NCBI RefSeq assembly: GCF_025252405.1
Contig: NZ_CP104307.1
Coordinates: 4,278,001-4,342,000, forward strand
Direction of reading: 5' to 3'
From: Flavobacterium sp. TR2
Lineage (GTDB): Bacteria > Bacteroidota > Bacteroidia > Flavobacteriales > Flavobacteriaceae
Length of the DNA: 64,000 nucleotides
Made by a program: the position numbers and the translations under genes. The notes under the pieces are model-generated. The model saw only the letters and a list, made by a program, of their open reading frames with translations, was not told the DNA's origin and did no database searches. How positions within the stretch are numbered: position 1 is the stretch's first letter; the number at the start of each line of letters is the position of its first letter. Below are positions 20,152-30,015 of this stretch, one piece after another.

Positions 20152-21390
20152 TTAAATTTTAAATAAATTCAAATCTATTACTTCGCCCATTCTCTGATAT
20201 CCCAATTCATTAGGATGCAAAAAATCACCGTCATGCATATTTGCCAAAATGGTTTTAGCGTCTGTTTCCGAAGCCATTTCTTTATCAAAATCTATTACTG
20301 CATCAAAATGGTTGTCTCGTATCCATGCATTTACAACATCTCTTGCTTCCTGTTTAAAAGGTGCATCGTAAAACGACTTTTGAAAAGGCAAAATTGTACA
20401 GCCATATACTTTTATATTTTTGGCGTGTGCTTTTTCTATCATAATTTTGTAAGCGTCTATAATTTCCTGTGCTTTTATAGGTGCATCTTCTGCACGTTTA
20501 ATTCCGCCAATATCATTTATTCCTTCTAAAATTACGAGCCATTTTGTGCCTCTCTGCGAAAGGACATCACGGTCAAAACGGTCCAATGCTGTTGGACCTA
20601 GTCCGCCTTTTACAACGCAATTTCCGCCTATGCCTAAATTTAAAACTCCTATATCTTGAGTTGCTTTATTGGCTGCCAATCTAGCCGCTAGAATATCTGT
20701 CCAGCGATTTTGTTTGTTTGTTCCAGATCCACGGCCATCTGTTATGGAGTTTCCTAAACAAACAATATTTGATGTTTCTTTTGATGCCACGACATCGACG
20801 CCCACTATAGAATACCAATGATCTGTTTTTACAGCCTCAGAGAAAACGTCATTATTGAGATTGTCTCCCGACAAAATATAAGACGTTGTTCTCGATCCAG
20901 GATGCCCGGTTGTTTTTTGCGATGCGTCTCCATAATAAATGGTTATGGCTAGCAGTTGACCTGTTTTTAAATGAAAATTCAGCTCATCTGAAAATACTTC
21001 CTGACCTGGGTTTAATGTTACTTCTTGATTTCCATTAAAGCTGAGATTTTTTTGTGTGTTTTTGTCAATCGTGGGAGCATCAAGAACATTGGCAATGCTT
21101 ATCTTTTTTAAAACTGTAGGCTGATCGCTGAATACATTTGAGAAACGCAGTCGAATATGCTCTCCTCCAATCGAAACTTTTATAATTTGACGAAGTGTAT
21201 TTTCGGCCAAACCTGGAGCTGGAGGCATATTGTTTGGCTCTACAAGCATTGGCGCACAAGCCCATGATCCGACCCAATTTTCAGTGGCTGCTTTTTCGGA
21301 AGAATTTGCTAGTGGCTGATTGGGCTTACATCCTATTATTAAAGTGAAAAGCTGTAAAAGCAATATATATTTTAAATATCTTTTTATCAT
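20152..21390 (-). CDS. SGNH/GDSL-family esterase lipoprotein
   Basis: 412 residues from the start MIKRYLKYILLL, chosen because it opens a lipoprotein signal peptide with lipobox LIIGC. The longer frame from 21429 adds 13 residues that spoil the signal. After an N-terminal beta-domain (VGSWACAPM to HWYSIVGVDVV), the SGNH blocks appear in order: LGNSITDGRG (Ser nucleophile), LGIGGN, EGINDIGG and HDGDFLHPNELG (Asp and His). Such enzymes remove acetyl or other acyl groups from plant polysaccharides. The lipid anchor suggests a position on a membrane surface. It sits between a GH43 and the CE6-CE1-CE1 gene in the operon, so a deacetylase for xylan fragments is the simplest reading. Substrate unproven. 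Confidence 0.87.
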   Translation of the reverse strand: MIKRYLKYILLLQLFTLIIGCKPNQPLANSSEKAATENWVGSWACAPMLVEPNNMPPAPGLAENTLRQIIKVSIGGEHIRLRFSNVFSDQPTVLKKISIANVLDAPTIDKNTQKNLSFNGNQEVTLNPGQEVFSDELNFHLKTGQLLAITIYYGDASQKTTGHPGSRTTSYILSGDNLNNDVFSEAVKTDHWYSIVGVDVVASKETSNIVCLGNSITDGRGSGTNKQNRWTDILAARLAANKATQDIGVLNLGIGGNCVVKGGLGPTALDRFDRDVLSQRGTKWLVILEGINDIGGIKRAEDAPIKAQEIIDAYKIMIEKAHAKNIKVYGCTILPFQKSFYDAPFKQEARDVVNAWIRDNHFDAVIDFDKEMASETDAKTILANMHDGDFLHPNELGYQRMGEVIDLNLFKI

Positions 21391-21477
21391 TTCTACTAAA
21401 ATTTGATGAATGCTGCTATTAAAAAACAACTCCCATAAATCATTTTTTTAATTGAAATAAATGGGAGTTTTAAATTT

Positions 21478-23208
21478 TTATTTCGGATGTGAATTATTAG
21501 ATGAAGTGGCATATAATCCTACCAAAGCTCCTGTAAATCCGCCAGCGACATTTGTTGAGAGAATATCTCCTGAAACAGGATTGCCAAGATTTTCAAAATC
21601 AGCACCATTCAAAGCATAGCTAAACTGATAATTGTCGCCTGTCGCTTTAACTTGCAAGCGTAATGCTCCTTTAATTTCTATTTTTGCGCTTGATACAATT
21701 TCCGATTGTCCGTTTTCTGTTCTTTCCAACAGTATGTAAGTATCTTTTCCTTTCTTCGTAACACCAAAAACATAGTTGTAGTGTTCGTTTTGAAGACACA
21801 CTATTCCTGCCAAATCTTTTTCTGATTCTGGTTTATACTCTAAAGTAGTTGAAAAAGAAAAAGTATTATGCTGCTGTCTGTAAAATAATGTCGACGTTGG
21901 TTTTAATTCTTTAATATTTACCGCAAATGGGGTTATCTGTAAACCCTTTTTAACAATAGAAATAAAATGCTCTCTTGGCCCTCGCAATCCAATCCATCTG
22001 TAGTCTAATTTTTCTGATTTGAAATTCTCAGTGAATGTAAAGTTGCCATTAGGGAAAAAACCATCCTTGCCTGTTTTGTTTACAACACCGTTTGGCATTT
22101 TAAGTTTTGGTCCCATTGGAACTAAACCATTCTCAAAAACAGGAAAAGTTCCTGACCAGTCTACTGGCAGCATAAAAGTTTCACGCCCTGCGTTTACTCT
22201 ATCTTTTTCGTTTGGACGAATTCCTAAAAACACGCCATAATATTTATTGTCTGGACCAAGCACTACATCTGCGTGCCCTGCCCAATCAACTTTGTTGGGT
22301 CTGTTTTGAGGGAAATATCTCTGCGTTAGGATTGGATTATTGCTTGCTGGTTTGAAAGGCCCCTTTGGACTGTCACTAATAAAAACAACTTCGCTATGAT
22401 TTCCTCCTGTACCTCCTTCGGCACACATTAAATAATAATGATTGTCTTTTTTATACAAATGTGGAGCTTCTATCCAAATTGGTTTCTTAGAAAGATCAAC
22501 CCCGCCATCTACAATAATTTTATCTGTTCCCGGAATAACCTGATCTTTTTCTAAATCATATTCCCAAACTTTAATTACGCGATGTCCCTGGTACAATTCT
22601 TTTCCTTTATCAGGAGCATCGTTATGCACGACATACCCTTTTCCATTGTCATCAAAAAAAATAGAAGGGTCTATTCCATCAAAAGCTAATTTAATTGGAC
22701 TTCCCCATCCTTTTTTAGGATCTTTACTTTTTACAATGATATTCCCCAAACCGCCTGTAAAAGCAGTAACAATCATATAAAAAGTATCATTGTGAGGATT
22801 GTATGTAATGCCAGGAGCATAAACCCCAGCGCTAATTCCCGTATCATGAGGATTGAACTCTGAAACTTTATTTAATACTCCACCCAAATCGGTCCAGTTT
22901 ACTAAATCTTTAGAGTGAAAAATGGGCACCCCAGGGAACATCGCAAATGAAGAGCAAACCATGTAATAATCATCACCTTTTCTTGTAATGGCTGGATCAG
23001 GATAACATCCCTGCAGAATTGGAGAATAAAACTCATCTTCTTTTAACGGATTATTTTTATAAATCTGATCATCTCCCACGTAAGTTGCATTTGAAAAAAT
23101 TGGGTCTTTACTGCTTTTCTTTTTTTGTATACTGCTTTCCTGAGCCTGCGTAAGTATAGAGCAAAACAGAACAGCAGCTGATATAAAAATCTTTTTTTTA
23201 TTACTCAT
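21478..23208 (-). CDS. GH43 enzyme with C-terminal concanavalin-like domain
   Basis: 576 residues with a signal peptide ending LTQAQ. Propeller acids: Asp71 in GCYPDPAI, Asp180 in DGIDPSIFF and Glu247 in WIEAPHLY. The FPGVPIFHSKDLVNW motif is typical of exo-acting GH43 beta-xylosidases and arabinofuranosidases. From about residue 390 a C-terminal beta-sandwich follows (NFTFTENFKSEKLDYRWIGLR). It is the first enzyme after the susCD pair, 148 bp after susD. That position and the domain type suggest a main-chain or arabinosyl exo-activity on imported oligosaccharides in the periplasm. Compared with the GH43 at 10798-12375 it has a longer N-terminal linker of about 40 residues after the signal. 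Confidence 0.92.
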   Translation of the reverse strand: MSNKKKIFISAAVLFCSILTQAQESSIQKKKSSKDPIFSNATYVGDDQIYKNNPLKEDEFYSPILQGCYPDPAITRKGDDYYMVCSSFAMFPGVPIFHSKDLVNWTDLGGVLNKVSEFNPHDTGISAGVYAPGITYNPHNDTFYMIVTAFTGGLGNIIVKSKDPKKGWGSPIKLAFDGIDPSIFFDDNGKGYVVHNDAPDKGKELYQGHRVIKVWEYDLEKDQVIPGTDKIIVDGGVDLSKKPIWIEAPHLYKKDNHYYLMCAEGGTGGNHSEVVFISDSPKGPFKPASNNPILTQRYFPQNRPNKVDWAGHADVVLGPDNKYYGVFLGIRPNEKDRVNAGRETFMLPVDWSGTFPVFENGLVPMGPKLKMPNGVVNKTGKDGFFPNGNFTFTENFKSEKLDYRWIGLRGPREHFISIVKKGLQITPFAVNIKELKPTSTLFYRQQHNTFSFSTTLEYKPESEKDLAGIVCLQNEHYNYVFGVTKKGKDTYILLERTENGQSEIVSSAKIEIKGALRLQVKATGDNYQFSYALNGADFENLGNPVSGDILSTNVAGGFTGALVGLYATSSNNSHPK

Positions 23209-23356
23209 TTTATAGGTTTGTTAAAGTGCATTCGAAAAATATTGAAAAGCCGAGAGGATTTCTCCCGGCTTGTTTAAAACTAATTAATAAACCGTAATAA
23301 GATAATTTATAAAATTGATCTTATTTGCTTCGCATTAGTTTTTAGAAAAATAAAAT

Positions 23357-25297
23357 TTAATATCCCGGATTTTGGTAAGCTGCTTTTTCATCAGCAGACA
23401 TTTCCATTCCATCGATTTGTCCCTGCGGAATTGGTCTTAGGTAATGATGCGCATCAATTGTTCTGGTTACTACTTCTGGCGTATGCTGTCCGTAGTTGGA
23501 TCCTCCTATAGAATATTTCCCTGCAATTTCATTCCATTTTTGTGTTCTTACCAAGTCATACCAGCGGTAACCTTCGCCAAAAAATTCGCGTGAACGTTCA
23601 GCAAGAATGTAGTTAATATCAATTACGGCTGGAGTCGCATTGGTCATAGCAGCACTATTATCCTGAATTTTAGCAGTATTACCATTATTATCCCATTTCC
23701 ATTTTCCTGCTCTAGCTCTTAATACATTTACAAGCGATCTGGCACTCCAAGATCCTGTAGCTCCTTTAACAGCTGCTTCGGCTGCAACCAAATATAATTC
23801 AGAGAATTTTGCTACTGGAAATGGTCTTGTGCTTCCGGCATTCGGCTGTCCTAATCCTCCGGCATTGTCTGTTCTATATGGCCCAAGTTTCCAGAAACCT
23901 GGATATACGATTCTGCTAATGCCTTTTGGAGAAATCACATAATCTGCTCTTCCTGGCAATACTCCTGCACCTACTCCGCTGTCACCTTGCCCAGAAGGAT
24001 AAGTGATTGCAGTTGATGGTTCATCATTAAGGAAGCTTAAAACAGCGTCGCCTGGTTTAATTGTCAGACCATTTGCATTAGTTAATGTTGCCACGCCAGT
24101 AAGACCTGTCCCTTGAAGGTTCCAATTCCCTCTGAATACTGTTGTAAAAGTTCCATCATATCTTGAATCATTTGTTTTATCTGCAAAAGTATTCGTAAAA
24201 ACTTCAATAGGCGGAGCCATTCTTGTCCATGGACGTCCTAAAAATTGATTTGCCTCTCTTTGTACTGAAGAAACTGCCGCTGTTCCGTTTTTACTTCTTA
24301 TAGCAGTATAGTTCCAAGTCACCATCCAACCTGAGAAGTTATCTGGAGCACCACCGCTACCGTACGTAAGGCTAGCTCCATTGTAATACTCGCTTTCTTG
24401 CGTATGATCTGCAAAAAGCATCACTTCTTTATTTCTGTCATTTGCTCCTGCATTAACATCATAATAAGAATCAAGCAATCCGTAAGACCCTGGGTTATTA
24501 ATTCCTTCAACAGCCAGATCATAAGCCTTCTGGAAATACCATTGCGCATTATGTCCATCTGGATCTGTTCTTGGAGCATCTGGATAAGTTGGAATATTAT
24601 TTGGGTTTTCTAACCACCAAGCATAAGTAAGATATGCCTTTGCCAAAAATAATCGCGCTACAGTTTTAGTTACCGTACCAGTCAATCTAGGCGCATCTGG
24701 AAGATCCTTAACCGCTGTAACCAAATCTGGAAAAATGGCTTTTGTATATACCTCAGGAACTGTATTACGTTTTGAATATCTTGAAGGCTTGCTGTTAAAC
24801 TTTAATTCCCCAGCGCCTAAATCCAAAGGGATGCCTCCAAAAGTCTGCACTAAAAGAAAATAGTCAAACCCTCTAAAAAATTTAGATTCTGCGATTAAAC
24901 TGCTAGCAACTCCAACGGCTGCACCATTTTCGATAATACCGCTAGCAGTATTGATATCATAATAAGAGTTATTCCATAAAACATCTGAACGGCTTGAAGT
25001 TGGATTAATAATACCCACACCAGATAAATCGTGATCTTTAAAATTCCCGTCTGCACTCTGTGCGTACGTTGCTTCATCTGTCCCTGTTTGGCAAGCGTTG
25101 TAAAAATAAGCCTGTCCGTAAATCCAGCGCAAATGAGCATAGTGGGAAGTCAATCCCTGTTTAACGCCTTGTTCGGTTTTAAAATAACCTGGTTCATAAA
25201 AATCATGAGGTTTTTCCTCCAATATATCGGAACAGCCTGCTAATGAAAGTAAAACGGTTGATCCTATGATTAAATTTTTAAAAATATATAGTTTCAT
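23357..25297 (-). CDS. SusD/RagB-family outer-membrane lipoprotein
   Basis: 646 residues. The signal peptide ends in lipobox LSLAGC with lipidated Cys22, followed by SDILEEKPHDFYEPGYFKT, a standard SusD start. The TPR-like helical core and C-terminal RagB/SusD signatures are present (KFSELYLVAAEAAVKG and LAERSREFFGEGYRWYDLVR). SusD proteins sit on the cell surface and form the lid over a SusC barrel, binding the glycan to be imported. It is 11 bp downstream of its susC partner and followed by GH43. Sequence alone does not show the bound glycan; the operon points to xylan oligosaccharides. Confidence 0.95.
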   Translation of the reverse strand: MKLYIFKNLIIGSTVLLSLAGCSDILEEKPHDFYEPGYFKTEQGVKQGLTSHYAHLRWIYGQAYFYNACQTGTDEATYAQSADGNFKDHDLSGVGIINPTSSRSDVLWNNSYYDINTASGIIENGAAVGVASSLIAESKFFRGFDYFLLVQTFGGIPLDLGAGELKFNSKPSRYSKRNTVPEVYTKAIFPDLVTAVKDLPDAPRLTGTVTKTVARLFLAKAYLTYAWWLENPNNIPTYPDAPRTDPDGHNAQWYFQKAYDLAVEGINNPGSYGLLDSYYDVNAGANDRNKEVMLFADHTQESEYYNGASLTYGSGGAPDNFSGWMVTWNYTAIRSKNGTAAVSSVQREANQFLGRPWTRMAPPIEVFTNTFADKTNDSRYDGTFTTVFRGNWNLQGTGLTGVATLTNANGLTIKPGDAVLSFLNDEPSTAITYPSGQGDSGVGAGVLPGRADYVISPKGISRIVYPGFWKLGPYRTDNAGGLGQPNAGSTRPFPVAKFSELYLVAAEAAVKGATGSWSARSLVNVLRARAGKWKWDNNGNTAKIQDNSAAMTNATPAVIDINYILAERSREFFGEGYRWYDLVRTQKWNEIAGKYSIGGSNYGQHTPEVVTRTIDAHHYLRPIPQGQIDGMEMSADEKAAYQNPGY

Positions 25298-25308
25298 ATC
25301 TGTTCTGA

Positions 25309-28300
25309 TTAAAATGTTAAATTAAGTCCAAATAAATAATTTCTGGTTGCAGGAGTGTTTGTGCCGATAACAGAAAATCTTCTCTGATAAGAGGCAACAG
25401 CCTGATTTTCGTCACCAAATGAATTCGTTTCAGGATCCATTCCAGATTTATCATGATATGGAGAAAATAAAACAAACGGATTCTGCACTGTGAAATAAAG
25501 TCTTAATTTATCGATGCCTAAATTTCTTGTAAAGTCTTGATCAAGAGTATATCCAAGAGTCATTGCTCTAATTTTTACATAAGAAGCATCAAAGTACCCC
25601 ATAGTAGACATATATTTAGGGTTATCACCACTTCTGATACCTCTCGGGTTAGGAAATTCTCCATCTCTGTTATCAGGAGTCCAGTAGTCAACATCAACGT
25701 TGCTTCTACGTCCGTTTAAAAGGTTCATGTAGCTTGCTCCTCCATATAATGTGCTTATTAATACACCTCCGCTTTTAAAGGCACCTACTGCGTTAAAATC
25801 GAATCCTTTGTAAGTTACATTAGTATTGAAACCTCCCTGAAAATCTGGATCTGTTTCTATAATTTGACGATCGCTTGCATTAATAGCACGAGTTGGCGAA
25901 CCGTTAGCATCATGATCTCCTGTATATTTCACTTTGATAGATCCTACGACTGTTCCCTGCTGATTAATTCCTGTTGGCCCTGGCTCAAGAATTGACATAT
26001 ATGGATCGCCTTCTTGCCAAATTCCAATCTTTTCATAATCAAAGATTGAATTAATATTATATCCAACAAACCAGTTGTTTGCTTCATCACGGCTAGCACC
26101 TGATGCCAAAGCAACAAGTTTGTTTTCGTTTTTATAGAAGTTAACTCCCACAGACCATGTCACACCTTTAGGATTATCAAGAATAACTCCGTTCAATGAA
26201 ATTTCATAACCTTTGTTCTCAGTTTCTCCCACGTTAGCCACATAACTGCTTACACCAGACGTTGCCGGAAGTCCTACACGCTGCAATAGATTTTTTGTAT
26301 TTGTTTTATAATATTCAACTGTACCTGATAAACGGTTATTAAAAAATCCGAAATCTAAACCATAGTTCCATGTAGTTGAAAACTCCCATCCTAAATTAGG
26401 ATTTGGAAGCTCAGTAACATATACTCCTGTTGAATTATTGCTTCCAAAATTGTATGGTCTTGTGCTTAAAGCTCCCAACGTTGCATAAGGAGATACCGCT
26501 TGATTTGAAGTTTCTCCATATCCAGCTCTCAATTTCAATAAATCAATGTATTTCACATCTTTTAGGAATGATTCATTTGAAAGTGTCCAACCAGCAGATA
26601 CAGCAGGATAAGTTACCCATTTGTTTCCAGGAGATAATCTTGATGAACCATCAGAACGAACTGTTCCAGATATAAAGTAACGATTATCATAAGAATACAT
26701 TAACCTAGCCATATAAGATGTTAATCCCCATTGCGTATAATCCTGATCTGCAGGATTAATTACAGCTTCTTCTTCGCTTTGCCCTAAATTATAAAATTGG
26801 AAAGCATCAGAAGTAATTCCGTTACGAGTCACTCTCGAACTTTGTCCGGTATATTGTTCGTTAGAATACAGACCAACAAAATTTATTGTATGTTTCTGTG
26901 CAAACGTTTTATCATAAGTCAGCAAATTTTCTAACAGCCATTGTGTAGACCAGCCGTTTGTTATTGCAGCATTAGAAAGTGTTGTCGGGTTTACGTCAAA
27001 AACTCCCTGACCTTCATAGTATCCAGCATTTGATGTACGTAGGTTTAAACCTGTATTTAGTCTATATTTCAAACCATCAACACCAGGAATTTTTATTTCC
27101 GCAAAAATATTATTGTAAGAACTGAAAGCTCTATTTAAGTTAACATAAGCATCTCCTAAATTTTCAATAGATTTTCTAGTATAAACCCATTGGTCATCTG
27201 CTGCCATGCTCACTGTTCTTTTCAAAGAGCCATCTGCATTGTACGGATTAGCAAGAGGTGAAGTCTGCAGTATAGTTCCTGTTCCGATATTATCACCATT
27301 TGTAATACTGTAGTTGCTATTGGTATTAAATCCAATGCGAATAGATCTATTAATCTGCTGGTCTAAACCTGCTCTAAGGCTAAAACGCTCATAGCTCTGG
27401 CCAGGAAGAACTGACTCTTCTTTATAATATCCTAGACCTGCATTGTAAGCGCCTGTTTCGGTTCCTCCAGAAACGCTAACATCATGGCTGATCATTTCTC
27501 CAGAGCCGTACAATGAATTCTGCCAATCTGTATTTACATTTCTTTTCTCGTCAACACCATCTACATATAAACCTGTATAGTCACGAAGAGCAGCAAATTT
27601 AGTAGCATCCATCATAGGATATTTTGAGAAAACCTGTTTAATTCCGCTAAAACCATTGTATGAAAATGTAGCTTTCTGATTTTTCTTTCCTTTTAAAGTA
27701 GTCACTAAGATTACACCATTTGCTCCACGAGAACCATAAATAGCGGTGGCAGAAGCATCTTTCAAGATATCCACAGACTTAATATCTGCAGGATTAATGT
27801 CTCCTATCGAACCCGCAAACGGAACTCCGTCTAGCACTACCAAAGGATCATTGCTACCGGTAAGAGATCTTGTACCGCGAATCCTTATCTGCATTGCGGC
27901 ACCAGGTTTAGAAGAAGTTTGCGTCATCTCGACCCCTGCAAGTCTTCCTTGTAAAGCTTGGGTAATATTAGCGGCAGGCACTTCATTTAATTCTTTTCCC
28001 CCTAATGAAGCAACCGATCCGGTAACAGCCTCCTTAATCTGAGTACCATATCCGATTACAACTACTTCTTTCAAATTATTTGAATCTTCCTCCAGAAGCA
28101 CATTAATCTTTGCCTTTCCATTCACGCTAATCTCTTGGCTTTTAAAACCTATAAAGCTAAAGACAAGAACACCATTTGAAGGAACACTTATAACATAGTT
28201 GCCATCGAAACCTGTACTTACTCCGTTTTTTGCTCCTTTTAGATTGACATTCACACCAGGAATTGGACCATTCGCGTCCGACACTGTTCCTGTAACTGTT

Positions 28301-28398
28301 GTTTGTGCCTTAATTTGCATTGAGACCAAAAACAATAAGATCAAAAAACCGAAGCTTTTTATATGCTTTGATTTACTTGCAATAAAAAAATTATTCAT
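25309..28398 (-). CDS. SusC/RagA-family TonB-dependent outer-membrane receptor
   Basis: 1029 residues, full length. Signal peptide ending MQIKAQ; carboxypeptidase-regulatory-like domain (TVTGTVSDANGPIPGVNV) about residues 33-110; plug with the SusC signature LKEVVVIGYGTQIKEAVTG and DILKDASATAIYGSRGANGV; beta-barrel to the C-terminus (PATRNYLFGLNLTF). It imports oligosaccharides captured by the SusD at 23357-25297. It is the first gene of a 25-kb enzyme operon and has a well-placed promoter whose -33 element lies inside a LacI-type operator. This arrangement predicts repression of the whole operon in the absence of inducer. Confidence 0.96.
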   Translation of the reverse strand: MNNFFIASKSKHIKSFGFLILLFLVSMQIKAQTTVTGTVSDANGPIPGVNVNLKGAKNGVSTGFDGNYVISVPSNGVLVFSFIGFKSQEISVNGKAKINVLLEEDSNNLKEVVVIGYGTQIKEAVTGSVASLGGKELNEVPAANITQALQGRLAGVEMTQTSSKPGAAMQIRIRGTRSLTGSNDPLVVLDGVPFAGSIGDINPADIKSVDILKDASATAIYGSRGANGVILVTTLKGKKNQKATFSYNGFSGIKQVFSKYPMMDATKFAALRDYTGLYVDGVDEKRNVNTDWQNSLYGSGEMISHDVSVSGGTETGAYNAGLGYYKEESVLPGQSYERFSLRAGLDQQINRSIRIGFNTNSNYSITNGDNIGTGTILQTSPLANPYNADGSLKRTVSMAADDQWVYTRKSIENLGDAYVNLNRAFSSYNNIFAEIKIPGVDGLKYRLNTGLNLRTSNAGYYEGQGVFDVNPTTLSNAAITNGWSTQWLLENLLTYDKTFAQKHTINFVGLYSNEQYTGQSSRVTRNGITSDAFQFYNLGQSEEEAVINPADQDYTQWGLTSYMARLMYSYDNRYFISGTVRSDGSSRLSPGNKWVTYPAVSAGWTLSNESFLKDVKYIDLLKLRAGYGETSNQAVSPYATLGALSTRPYNFGSNNSTGVYVTELPNPNLGWEFSTTWNYGLDFGFFNNRLSGTVEYYKTNTKNLLQRVGLPATSGVSSYVANVGETENKGYEISLNGVILDNPKGVTWSVGVNFYKNENKLVALASGASRDEANNWFVGYNINSIFDYEKIGIWQEGDPYMSILEPGPTGINQQGTVVGSIKVKYTGDHDANGSPTRAINASDRQIIETDPDFQGGFNTNVTYKGFDFNAVGAFKSGGVLISTLYGGASYMNLLNGRRSNVDVDYWTPDNRDGEFPNPRGIRSGDNPKYMSTMGYFDASYVKIRAMTLGYTLDQDFTRNLGIDKLRLYFTVQNPFVLFSPYHDKSGMDPETNSFGDENQAVASYQRRFSVIGTNTPATRNYLFGLNLTF

Positions 28399-28496
28399 AA
28401 AAACTGATTTAATTATTAAAATTGGTTTTTGTTGGTTAGTTCTTCAAAATACTTTAACAGTTAAATATACCATTAACCTTATAAGTGTATTTATTA

Positions 28497-28526
28497 CAAA
28501 TATAAAAAAATACTCGTAACACACAA
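28497..28526 (-). promoter_or_regulatory. Bacteroidota-type promoter of the susCD/enzyme operon
   Basis: On the minus strand the -7 box is TATATTTG (28504-28497), a perfect TAnnTTTG. The -33 TTG is at 28526-28524, with a spacer of exactly 19 bp. The TTG belongs to the operator at 28524-28533. The start codon is about 100 bp downstream. Confidence 0.75.
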
Positions 28527-28533
28527 TCGGTTG
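28524..28533. promoter_or_regulatory. LacI-type operator, CAATCGGTTG, overlapping the susCD -33 box
   Basis: Perfect palindrome with central CG. It shares three bases with the -33 element of the main operon promoter. Confidence 0.75.
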
Positions 28534-28871
28534 CGTTAATTTTATTTGTCATTTTAAAAAAAATACCTTCCTAAAAAAACAGATTCCTTTTTTATACTGC
28601 CAAAATATTAAACAATTATTAAAAACAGGATTTAATACAACGAAAACGTTAGAGATAATAAATCGTTTACTTCAAAATCTTAAAAAAAATATAAAAAGTT
28701 AAAATTTAATATTTTTTGAAAAAATACTAAACCGCTGTAGTAAAACTATAAAAGATCTTTCAAACAAAAACCATCACAATTCCATATAAAATAAGAGTTT
28801 TCCAATCTTGCAAACTATAAATCAACAAGTTGAGTATAAAAAAACATATTTCATTCAAAACCAAAAACAAA

Positions 28872-28881
28872 CAATCGGTTG
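28872..28881. promoter_or_regulatory. LacI-type operator, CAATCGGTTG, distal copy upstream of susCD
   Basis: Same palindrome, 348 bp upstream of the promoter copy and next to the tal terminator. It is the partner site of a possible loop. Confidence 0.6.
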
Positions 28882-28893
28882 CTTATATTCCAT

Positions 28894-28930
28894 AAAAAAA
28901 AACTCCCTTCTAAATAACTAGAAGAGAGTT
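28894..28930 (-). terminator. Rho-independent terminator after tal
   Basis: Twelve-base arms (28901-28912 and 28919-28930, one mismatch) around a 6-base loop, followed on the minus strand by at least seven T. It lies 29 bp after the tal stop codon and separates tal from the susCD promoter region. Confidence 0.85.
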
Positions 28931-28958
28931 TTAAAGCTATAAAAAGGAAATAAAAACA

Positions 28959-29615
28959 CTAAAGATTCATCTTCTTCGCATCTTCTACAAATTGTTTTAA
29001 ACCAATATCTGTTAAAGGATGTTTCAGCAAACCTTTAATTGCAGAAAGTGGCCCCGTCATAACATCTGATCCAATTTTCGCACAATTGATAATGTGCATG
29101 GTGTGTCTTACAGAAGCTGAAAGGATTTGAGTTTGATAATCATAATTATCATAAATTTCTCTGATTTCAGAAATTAAGTGCATTCCGTCGGTCGAAACAT
29201 CATCTAATCTTCCTAAAAATGGAGAAACGTAAGTGGCTCCAGCTTTAGCGGCAAGCAAAGCCTGACCAGCAGAAAAAACTAAAGTTACATTGGTGCGAAT
29301 TCCTTTTGAAGAAAAGTATTTGCAAGCTTTTACACCGTCACCAATCATGGGTAATTTGACAACAATTTGCGGATGCAAAGCGGCAAGCTCTTCGCCTTCT
29401 CTTACCATTCCTTCAAAGTCGGTTGAGATTACCTCAGCCGAAACATCTCCGTCAACGATATTACAAATAGCCAGATAATGGTTTAATATATTTTCTTTTC
29501 CTGTAATGCCTTCTTTTGCCATTAAAGACGGATTGGTGGTTACACCGTCTAAAACACCTAAAGCCTGCGCTTCTTCGATGTCTTGAAGGTTGGCAGTGTC
29601 AATAAAAAATTTCAT
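28959..29615 (-). CDS. tal: Transaldolase (small TalC/FSA-like type)
   Basis: 218 residues, the usual length of the short transaldolase/fructose-6-phosphate aldolase family. It starts [16 protein letters not shown] with the TTNPSL motif, and the Schiff-base lysine is Lys87 in [27 protein letters not shown] and SPFLGRLDD are also family motifs. It moves a three-carbon unit between sedoheptulose-7-phosphate and glyceraldehyde-3-phosphate, so it carries xylose-derived carbon through the non-oxidative pentose phosphate pathway. It lies downstream of xylBA on the same strand after a 400-bp gap and is closed by a terminator. Members of this family can also be fructose-6-phosphate aldolases; the transaldolase reading rests on the xylose context. 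Confidence 0.93.
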   Translation of the reverse strand: MKFFIDTANLQDIEEAQALGVLDGVTTNPSLMAKEGITGKENILNHYLAICNIVDGDVSAEVISTDFEGMVREGEELAALHPQIVVKLPMIGDGVKACKYFSSKGIRTNVTLVFSAGQALLAAKAGATYVSPFLGRLDDVSTDGMHLISEIREIYDNYDYQTQILSASVRHTMHIINCAKIGSDVMTGPLSAIKGLLKHPLTDIGLKQFVEDAKKMNL

Positions 29616-30015
29616 AAGTTTTTTTGGTTTGTGATTAATTGGAGAAACGCACTGCAGTACATCTAAATTTTAGTGAGTCAAAAATGTGCATTTCGATTGA
29701 TTCTGCTCTTCAAAAAACCTTCAATAAAAAATACTCCCTATTATTTTATCAAACTGACTTTTTATTCGTTTCAATTTTCAAAAAATAGCAACTAAACCTT
29801 CAATCTATTTTTCGTAAATCTCGATTCAAAAAAGCCATAATCTTAATACACATTTTCGAAGTTTTCACCTAGAAGAATCCTTCTTTTTAATATTAACGTT
29901 TTATAACTATCATATTTAAAATTTAGATGCTCTTAATTTATTTCTCACTAAGTTATTTTAAGAAACCTTACCGATTTTTAAAACCTGTTAGGTTTAATAT
30001 TAAAATCTAAAGCAA
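29616..30015. other. Non-coding spacer between xylA and tal
   Basis: 400 bp, AT-rich, no gene and no operator copy. The only structure I see is the hairpin at 29963-29995 just after xylA. No convincing TAnnTTTG promoter for tal is visible, so tal may be read through from xylBA or use a weak promoter. Confidence 0.6.
29963..29995. repeat. Imperfect palindrome after xylA
   Basis: AAACCT and AGGTTT ends enclose a near-symmetric core (CCGATTTTTAAAACCTG), allowing a long imperfect hairpin starting 21 bp after the xylA stop. It could act as an mRNA 3' stabiliser or partial terminator, but there is no clear T run. Confidence 0.5.

Larger units (their letters stand above)
28399..28958. other. Intergenic regulatory region between tal and susC
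   Basis: A 560-bp very AT-rich spacer without a gene. It contains the tal terminator (28894-28930), two operators (28872-28881 and 28524-28533) and the susC promoter (28497-28526). The rest shows no structure I can name. Confidence 0.7.
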